Assembly (NCBI RefSeq): GCF_025149945.1
Contig: NZ_JALXVH010000036.1
Coordinates: 1-27,680 of the forward strand
Length of the DNA: 27,680 nucleotides
Direction: 5' to 3'
DNA from: Kocuria sp. p3-SID1428
GTDB taxonomy: Bacteria > Actinomycetota > Actinomycetes > Actinomycetales > Micrococcaceae
In this document: one piece after another, positions 22,827 to 27,680 of the stretch
Layout: each line of letters opens with the position of its first letter
Position numbering within the stretch: the first letter of the stretch is position 1
Position numbers and translations under genes: made by a program
The notes under the pieces: model-generated
Seen by the model: the letters and a program-made list of their open reading frames with translations, nothing else
The model's database searches: none
What the model was told of the DNA's origin: nothing

Positions 22827-24120
22827 AGCGTCGTCCCACCTTCCTCACGGGGGTTCCGTCGTCCCAGGTCCGCCAGTCGTCCGGAAGCAGGTCATCGAGA
22901 ACGTCGTCGATCGTGACCGCGCCGACCAGGCGCCGGTTCTCATTGACCACGGGGATGATCGTCAGGTCGTAGGTGGCCAGCTCGCGGGCGACGTCCGAGA
23001 TGGGGGAGAGGTCCTTGACGGGGTCGATCGCCGAGTCGATCAGGTTGCCGATCGGCTCGGGCGGGGGCACCCGCAGCAGCTCCTGCATGTGGACCAGGCC
23101 CAGGTAGCGCCCGGTCGGAGTCTCCAGCGGCGGTCGGCACACGAACACCGCGGCGGCCATGGCCGGGGAGACCTCCTCCTGGCGGATCGCGGCCAGCGCC
23201 TCGGCCACCGTGGTCTCGGGAGCCAGGATGATCGGCACCGGGGTCATCATGGAACCGGCGGTGCCCTCCTCGTACTCGAGCAGGCGGCGGACGTCGTCGG
23301 CGTCCTCGGGCTGCATCAGCCCCAGGAGGGACTCGGCATCCGGGTCCGGCAGCTCGTTGAGCAGGTCGGCGGCGTCGTCCGGCTCCATCTCCTCCAGGAC
23401 GTCGGCGGCGCGCTCGACCTCCAGGTGGGTGAGCACGAAGACCTGGTCCTCCTCCGGCATCTCCTGCAGGACGTCGGCCAGGCGGTCGTCGCGCAGCTCG
23501 CCGGCGATCTCGAGGATGCGCTTGCGGGGCAGCTCGCGCAGCTCATCGGCGATGTCGGCGGGCTTGTCGTCCTCATGCGAGCTCACCCACTGCGTGGCCG
23601 GCTGATGGCCCGCGCTCTCCTGGTCCGTGGCCTCGCTCCAGTCGATGACGAGCGTCTCTCCGCTGCGCCGGCGCATCAGGCCGCCGCCGACCGGGGTGCG
23701 GCGCACGAACAGCTGCGTGACCTGCCAGTCGCCGGTGCGGGCCTGCTCCATGCCGACGTCGATGATCGTGGCGGTGCCGTTGCCGTCGCGCATGGTGACG
23801 GTGCGGTCGAACATCTGCCCGACCACGAGGATCTCCGAGCCGCGCTGCTCGAAGCGGCGCAGGTTGACCAGCCCGGTGCACAGGACCTGCTCGGAGTCCA
23901 TGGACGTCACCCGGGTCATGGGCAGGAACACGCGGCGCTTGCCCAGGACCTCGACGACGAGCCCCACGACGACCGGCTGCTTGGACGAGCTGGGTCCGGG
24001 GGCGGCGTCGCGGCGGATCATGACGAGATCGCGCACCCTGCCCACGCGGTCGCCCAGGGGGTCGAACACGTCCAGGCCGATCAGGCGCGCGATGAAGATC
24101 TTCTCGAGTGAACTGCTCAC
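22819..24120 (-). CDS. MgtE N-terminal and CBS-domain protein without a channel domain
   Basis: A 433-residue cytoplasmic protein. Residues about 1-160 form two PRC-barrel-like small beta domains; 186-287 is the MgtE N helical superhelix, ending with the hallmark EEGTAGSMMT (284-293); 290-412 is a CBS pair with VVNENRRLVGAVTIDDVLDD. In true MgtE magnesium channels the CBS pair is followed by five membrane helices, which are absent here, and the chain ends shortly after the CBS pair. It could sense Mg2+ or nucleotides for a partner, perhaps the DUF1003 membrane protein, but that is inference. The GTG start is chosen because TACCCT lies six bases upstream, indicating a leaderless transcript. 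Confidence 0.92.
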   Translation of the reverse strand: MSSSLEKIFIARLIGLDVFDPLGDRVGRVRDLVMIRRDAAPGPSSSKQPVVVGLVVEVLGKRRVFLPMTRVTSMDSEQVLCTGLVNLRRFEQRGSEILVVGQMFDRTVTMRDGNGTATIIDVGMEQARTGDWQVTQLFVRRTPVGGGLMRRRSGETLVIDWSEATDQESAGHQPATQWVSSHEDDKPADIADELRELPRKRILEIAGELRDDRLADVLQEMPEEDQVFVLTHLEVERAADVLEEMEPDDAADLLNELPDPDAESLLGLMQPEDADDVRRLLEYEEGTAGSMMTPVPIILAPETTVAEALAAIRQEEVSPAMAAAVFVCRPPLETPTGRYLGLVHMQELLRVPPPEPIGNLIDSAIDPVKDLSPISDVARELATYDLTIIPVVNENRRLVGAVTIDDVLDDLLPDDWRTWDDGTPVRKVGRRYE

Positions 24121-24126
24121 CGGATC

Positions 24127-24132
24127 AGGGTA
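24127..24132 (-). promoter_or_regulatory. -10 box for the leaderless MgtE-N/CBS operon
   Basis: TACCCT on the minus strand is followed by six bases and the GTG at 24120. There is no Shine-Dalgarno sequence. This is the presumed promoter of the three-gene mrp operon. Confidence 0.5.
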
Positions 24133-24200
24133 GTCGCTGTGCCGATTCAGCCCGCCGCGATCGAGACCTGCGTCTCAAGACTCCGATCAGCTGCGTGGGG

Positions 24201-24206
24201 GATTCT
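24201..24206 (+). promoter_or_regulatory. Possible -10 box for the stress-type membrane protein gene
   Basis: GATTCT is followed by seven bases and the ATG at 24214. It keeps the key A at position 2 and T at position 6 but not the first T, so it is weaker than the others. No Shine-Dalgarno sequence is seen. Confidence 0.35.
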
Positions 24207-24213
24207 TGATCCC

Positions 24214-25086
24214 ATGAGCAGCACACGACAGAGGACGCAGCAGATTTCCGGCGCAGGTCTCCCCGAGGGCACGGTGATCGCCTCCCACTCCCGCTACGCG
24301 GAGGCGCAGCGGGCGGTCGATCATCTCTCGGACGAGGAGCTCGACGTCTCCGGTCTGTCGATCGTCGGTCACGATCTGGCGACCCTCGAGAAGGTCACGG
24401 GCCGGCTGACCTACCCGCGTGTGGCCCTGATGTCCGCGGGGCAGGGCGCCTTCATTGGGCTGTTCTTCGGCATGATCCTCACGCTCTTCGGCAGCGGCGG
24501 CGCGCTGTCGATCGTGCTGACCATGGTCATGGGCGCCGCCTTCTGGATGCTGCTGGGCGTGATCTCCTACGCGGCCCAGCGCGGGCGCCGCGACTTCACC
24601 TCGATGTCCACGATCGTGGCCACGCGCTATGAGGTCCTGGCGCGCCCGGACATGGCGCAGCAGGCCGCGGCCGTGCTGCAGTCGGCCGGCCTGCAGGGTC
24701 AGAGCCGCCGCGGTGCGGGCCAGGCGCATGCGGCACCCGGGGCGAGCGGCACAGGTGCCGCGCAGGCGGGCGGAGCCCAGTACGGCACGTCCCATGACGG
24801 CGCACCTGAGCAGGGCACGCCCCAGCCCGGTGCACAGCAGCACGAGCCGGGGTCTGCCGAGCGCGGCGCCGCCCGCGACGGCGCGCCGCAGGGTCGGAGC
24901 CAGGACGGCCAGCAGCCGTGGACCCAGGCTCCGGCGGCCCCGGTGTCGCGTCCGCAGGAGACCTCCGATGGACGCCCGCTCTACGGCGTGCGCGTCTCGC
25001 CGCAGGAGCAGGACGCCCACCGTGGCCACCCGGACGGCGGCGCCGACGCGCAGCAGGCTCCGGAAGGCGGCGCTGAGCGCGGCTGA
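24214..25086 (+). CDS. General-stress-protein-17M-like membrane protein with low-complexity tail
   Basis: A 290-residue protein. Residues 18-70 form a small alpha/beta domain (GTVIASHSRYAEAQRAVDHL, then VSGLSIVGHDL) of the kind found in YflT/GSP-17M-like proteins. Two membrane helices follow (about 73-93 and 97-120), and a short domain RDFTSMSTIVATRYEVLARP ends the conserved part near 160. The remaining 130 residues are Gly/Ala/Gln/Pro-rich and probably disordered. Related actinobacterial proteins are labelled general stress proteins but the molecular role is unknown. It is divergent from the MgtE-N/CBS operon with 93 bases between starts. Its stop abuts the pepP stop with no base between (TGATCA). 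Confidence 0.88.
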   Translation: MSSTRQRTQQISGAGLPEGTVIASHSRYAEAQRAVDHLSDEELDVSGLSIVGHDLATLEKVTGRLTYPRVALMSAGQGAFIGLFFGMILTLFGSGGALSIVLTMVMGAAFWMLLGVISYAAQRGRRDFTSMSTIVATRYEVLARPDMAQQAAAVLQSAGLQGQSRRGAGQAHAAPGASGTGAAQAGGAQYGTSHDGAPEQGTPQPGAQQHEPGSAERGAARDGAPQGRSQDGQQPWTQAPAAPVSRPQETSDGRPLYGVRVSPQEQDAHRGHPDGGADAQQAPEGGAERG

Positions 25087-26706
25087 TCAGTGCGCGGTCG
25101 ACGACGCCGACGAGGACTCGAACAGTCCCTGCATCCAGGACTCAACGTCGTCGGGATCGCGGGGCAGGGCCGAGGAGAGGTTCTCGTTGCCGTCGGCGGT
25201 GATCAGGACATCGTCCTCGATCCGCACGCCGATGCCCCGGTACTCCTCCGGCACGGCCAGGTCCTCGGCCTTGAAGTACAGCCCGGGCTCGATGGTGAAG
25301 ACCATCCCGGGCTCGATCACGGCGTCCTGGTAGAGCTCGCGCCGGGCCTGGGCGCAGTCGTGGACGTCCAGGCCCAGGTGGTGGCTGGTCCCGTGCGGCA
25401 TCCAGCGTCGATGGTGCTGTCCGCCCTTCGAGAGCGAGACCTCCGCCGAGACGGGCAGCAGGCCCCACTCCTCCAGGCGGGCGGCGAGCACCGACATGGC
25501 GGCGTCGTGGACATCGCGGAAGCGGCTGCCCGGAACGGCCACGGTGAAGGCGTGATCGGCCGCATCCAGCACGGCCTGGTAGATCTTGCGCTGGATCTCG
25601 GAGAACTCGCCGGTCACCGGCAGGGTGCGGGTGATGTCGGCGGTGTAGAGCGAATCGGCCTCCACGCCGGCGTCGAGCAGGATCATGTCCTGGGGTCGGA
25701 TCTCGCCGGTGTTGCGGATCCAGTGCAGGACGGTCGCGTTGCTGCCCGAGGCGGCGATGGTGTCGTAGCCGAGGTCATTGCCCTCGGCGCGGGCGCGGGT
25801 GAAGAAGGCGCCCTCCACGAGCCGCTCGCCGCGCGGCTTGGCGATGGCCCCGGGCAGGGCGCGCACGACGTCCTCGAACCCGCGCACGGTCATCTCCACG
25901 GAGCGGCGCAGCTGGTCGATCTCGTGCTCGTCCTTGATCAGGCGCAGCTCCGAGAGCCGCTCCACGAGCTGATCGTCCTGGGCCTCGGCGTCTTCGAGGA
26001 CCACATCGCCGGCCAGGCGGGCGGAATCGACCGTGCTGTCCACCGCGGCGTCCTGGGCGCGGACCAGCCGCACCTGGACCCCGTCCGCCCCCACATCCTT
26101 GGTCAGGGCGGGCTCCAGCTCGCTGAGATCCCGCGTGCGCAGGCCGTACGCGCTGGACAGCTCGCGCAGCGTGGGGCGATCGCCCACCCAGAACTGGCCG
26201 TTGCGGGCGTCGGCGTAGAACTCGCGGGTGTCGCGCCCGGCCATGGGATGGAAGTACAGCGTGGCGGTGTGATCGCCGGCGTCGTCCCCGTGGCCGGCCT
26301 CCACCGGCTCGAGCACGAGCACCGCGTTGGGCTCGTGGTCCACACCCAGTCCGGTCAGGTGCGCGAACGCGGAGTGCGGGCGGAAGCGGTAGTCGGTGTC
26401 GTTGGAGCGGACCTTAGGCGCGCCCGCCGGGATGACCAGTCGCTGGCCGGTGTGCTCCTGCGAGATGCGCAGGCGGCGCTGGGCCGCGTGATCGGCGACC
26501 TCCTCCCGCGGGAGGTCCTCGTCCACGGCCGGGGCCCACTGGGAAGCCATGAACTCTGCGAAGGCAGAGGACTCCGGGGCGCGGGTCCGGTTGTCCACCC
26601 GCTCGGACAGCGGCTGCGATCCGGACTCGGCGCCGGTGTCCGCAGGGGCTGCCGTACTGGCCTCGCGGGCGGCTGCGGGGGTGGTCTCCGAGGGCTGATC
26701 CGTCAA
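25087..26706 (-). CDS. pepP: Xaa-Pro aminopeptidase (aminopeptidase P, M24B)
   Basis: A 539-residue protein from the TTG at 26706. The N-terminal AMP_N domain (about 65-195) is followed by a pita-bread metallopeptidase domain with all metal ligands: Asp345 (LLDAGVE), Asp357 (YTADITR), His442 (SHHLGLDVHD), Glu473 (TIEPGLY) and Glu497 (VRIEDD). It removes an N-terminal residue preceding proline and normally uses two Mn2+. TTG is preferred because GGAG lies six bases before it and the codons between it and the alternative GTG at 26796 have poor GC3, unlike the gene; the GTG would add 30 residues. It converges directly on the stress-type gene, stop against stop. Confidence 0.94.
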   Translation of the reverse strand: MTDQPSETTPAAAREASTAAPADTGAESGSQPLSERVDNRTRAPESSAFAEFMASQWAPAVDEDLPREEVADHAAQRRLRISQEHTGQRLVIPAGAPKVRSNDTDYRFRPHSAFAHLTGLGVDHEPNAVLVLEPVEAGHGDDAGDHTATLYFHPMAGRDTREFYADARNGQFWVGDRPTLRELSSAYGLRTRDLSELEPALTKDVGADGVQVRLVRAQDAAVDSTVDSARLAGDVVLEDAEAQDDQLVERLSELRLIKDEHEIDQLRRSVEMTVRGFEDVVRALPGAIAKPRGERLVEGAFFTRARAEGNDLGYDTIAASGSNATVLHWIRNTGEIRPQDMILLDAGVEADSLYTADITRTLPVTGEFSEIQRKIYQAVLDAADHAFTVAVPGSRFRDVHDAAMSVLAARLEEWGLLPVSAEVSLSKGGQHHRRWMPHGTSHHLGLDVHDCAQARRELYQDAVIEPGMVFTIEPGLYFKAEDLAVPEEYRGIGVRIEDDVLITADGNENLSSALPRDPDDVESWMQGLFESSSASSTAH

Positions 26707-26820
26707 TGCTCGCTCCGTCCTGCCGGTCCGTTCCCGGCTGCTCGTGGCGCAGTCGTCGCTGTCAGCTGCGCGGTCGTCGTCCTGCCATGATGCCACCGGG
26801 CTCCGACGTCACGGGCGCGG

Positions 26821-26841
26821 GGCGAGCCGTTCGGGCTCGCC
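26821..26841. repeat. Perfect short hairpin upstream of the PHP gene
   Basis: GGCGAGCC (26821-26828) and GGCTCGCC (26834-26841) are exact complements around the five-base loop GTTCG. It lies in the divergent pepP-PHP spacer, about 33 bases before the presumed PHP -10 box. It may be an operator or an RNA structure in a longer pepP transcript; nothing decides between them. Confidence 0.4.
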
Positions 26842-26873
26842 GTGCGGCGGTCGGTGGCTGCCCGGGGCCGTGC

Positions 26874-26879
26874 CACGAT
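26874..26879 (+). promoter_or_regulatory. Possible -10 box for the leaderless PHP gene
   Basis: CACGAT is followed by six bases and the ATG at 26886. It matches the A2/T6 core of a -10 box but not the first T. The GGGG in the gap is not a convincing ribosome site. Confidence 0.35.
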
Positions 26880-26885
26880 GGGGCC

Positions 26886-27680
26886 ATGAAGATCGATCTG
26901 CACACCCACTCGTCGGCCTCCGACGGCACCCAGCCGCCGCGCGAGGTCATCCGCAGCGCCGCGCAGGCGGGGCTGGATGTGGTGGCCCTGACGGATCACG
27001 ACACGACCTCCGGGTGGGAGGAGGCCGCCGGGGCGGCGCGAGAGCAGGGCGTGGCCCTCGTCCCGGGCACCGAGGTCTCGTGCCAGACCGACGACGGCAT
27101 CTCCGTGCACCTGCTGTCCTACCTCCAGGACCCGCAGGACCGGGCACTGGGCGAGGTCATGCAGCGCGCGCGGCGCTCGCGGCGCACCCGCGCGCAGCGG
27201 ATGGTCGAGCTGATCTCCCAGGACCACCCCATCACCTGGGACGACGTCCTGGAGCAGGTCGTCGGCGATGCGACCGTGGGCCGGCCGCACATCGCCGACG
27301 CCCTGGTGGCGGCGGGGATCGCCCCGAACCGCTCGGAGGCCTTCACCACGGTGCTGCACCCGCGCTCCGGCTACTACGTGGCCCACTACGCCCCGGATCC
27401 GGTCACCGCCGTGCGGCTCGTGTGCCAGGCGGGGGGAGTGCCCGTCATGGCCCATCCGCTGGCCGGCGTGCGGGGGCGCACGGTCGGGCAGGAGGTCTTC
27501 GACGCCATGATCGAGGCCGGTCTGGCCGGGCTGGAGATCGCCCACCGGGACAACCCGCCCGAGGCCCGGGCGAGGCTGTCGCAGATGGCCGCCGAGCACG
27601 ACCTGATCGTCACCGGCTCCTCCGACTACCACGGCGCAGGCAAGCCCAATGAGCTGGGGGAGAACCTCACCTCGGAGCAG
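26886..27680 (+). CDS. PHP-domain metallophosphoesterase, 3' end outside window
   Basis: 265 codons are present before the right edge. The PHP metal-binding motifs appear in order: HTH (His6, His8), Asp13, DHD (Asp37, His38), Glu63, His75, RPHIA (His135), VMAHPLAG (His190) and SDYHG (Asp247, His249). This set and the RPHIA segment match the TrpH/RNase AM branch (5'-3' exoribonuclease and 3',5'-nucleoside bisphosphate phosphatase) more than polymerase PHP domains. Such enzymes act on RNA 5' ends or pAp in the cytoplasm with Mn2+. Nearly the whole family length of about 280 is visible, so few residues are missing. It is divergent from pepP. Confidence 0.93.
   Translation, partial: MKIDLHTHSSASDGTQPPREVIRSAAQAGLDVVALTDHDTTSGWEEAAGAAREQGVALVPGTEVSCQTDDGISVHLLSYLQDPQDRALGEVMQRARRSRRTRAQRMVELISQDHPITWDDVLEQVVGDATVGRPHIADALVAAGIAPNRSEAFTTVLHPRSGYYVAHYAPDPVTAVRLVCQAGGVPVMAHPLAGVRGRTVGQEVFDAMIEAGLAGLEIAHRDNPPEARARLSQMAAEHDLIVTGSSDYHGAGKPNELGENLTSEQ

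Noticed and set aside
22606..24111. Plus-strand open frame of 501 codons opposite the MgtE-N/CBS gene
   Set aside because: Shadow frame; the minus strand has the EEGTAGSMMT and CBS motifs and overlaps its operon partners properly.
24709..25083. Gly/Ala/Gln/Pro-rich tail of the stress-type protein considered as a tandem repeat array
   Set aside because: The residues recur loosely but there is no regular repeat unit at DNA or protein level; it is low-complexity sequence.
25090..26790. Plus-strand open frame of 566 codons opposite pepP
   Set aside because: Shadow of aminopeptidase P, whose metal ligands are all intact on the other strand.
26707..26796. Upstream extension of pepP to the GTG at 26796
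   Set aside because: Not fully excluded, but the 30 added codons have poor GC3 and the TTG at 26706 has a well-spaced GGAG and fits family N-termini.
1..27680. CRISPR arrays, tRNA/rRNA genes, integrase or transposase genes, toxin-antitoxin pairs, restriction systems
   Set aside because: Looked for on both strands by eye; no regularly spaced repeats, no tRNA-like T-loop or anticodon arrangement, and no product of these classes was recognised.

Overview
The window is very GC-rich (roughly 70 %), with coding third positions almost always G or C. It carries a mycothiol gene (mshB), the succinylase lysine/peptidoglycan genes dapC, dapD and dapE, a DUF3117 protein, an actinobacterial 7Fe ferredoxin and many TANNNT -10 boxes placed 6-7 nt before a start codon. 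Together these point to a chromosomal segment of an actinobacterium, probably Micrococcales and most like Micrococcaceae; genus is not decidable by eye. There is no IS element, phage gene, CRISPR array, rRNA or tRNA. This is mainly core metabolism, not an accessory island.

Layout. 1-3085 (minus): a two-gene MacB-type ABC exporter whose FtsX permease runs off the left edge. 3191-5125: a TauE/SafE membrane protein divergent from a nitronate-monooxygenase-like flavoprotein. 5126-5554: noncoding, with short direct and inverted repeats and the typA leader. 5555-8980 (plus): typA-mshB-membrane protein, overlapping genes in one probable operon. 8925-9206 (minus): a small protein whose 3' end overlaps that operon. 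9304-12318 (plus): fdxA-dapC, a hairpin that overlaps the gltA promoter, then gltA behind a long leader with a possible upstream ORF. 12319-12711: noncoding, with terminator-like hairpins and a 132-bp inverted-repeat element. 12712-14808 (minus): dapD and galE. 14882-18498 (plus): dapE, a LOG/TIGR00730 protein, a short membrane peptide and a GT-C glycosyltransferase. 18594-20906: DUF3117 protein, O-methyltransferase (minus), a membrane-anchored extracytoplasmic protein and tatB. 20942-24120 (minus): MgtE-N/CBS protein, DUF1003 protein and Mrp, with 8-nt overlaps. 24214-27680: a stress-type membrane protein, aminopeptidase P (minus) and a PHP-domain phosphoesterase cut by the right edge.

How the genes fit together. 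dapD, dapC and dapE supply three consecutive steps from tetrahydrodipicolinate to LL-diaminopimelate, although gltA and galE lie among them. mshB belongs to mycothiol synthesis, fdxA to electron transfer, mrp to Fe-S cofactor handling and tatB to twin-arginine export. Gene starts fall into two classes: Shine-Dalgarno starts (gltA, galE, DUF3117, 19761, mrp) and apparent leaderless starts (dapD, dapE, LOG, tatB, MgtE-like, stress protein and others).

I did not find a convincing undescribed system. The best leads are the 132-bp intergenic inverted-repeat element, the gltA leader with a possible leaderless upstream ORF, the extracytoplasmic-domain protein where related genomes often carry sigE and its anti-sigma factor, and the repeated GC-rich motif upstream of typA.
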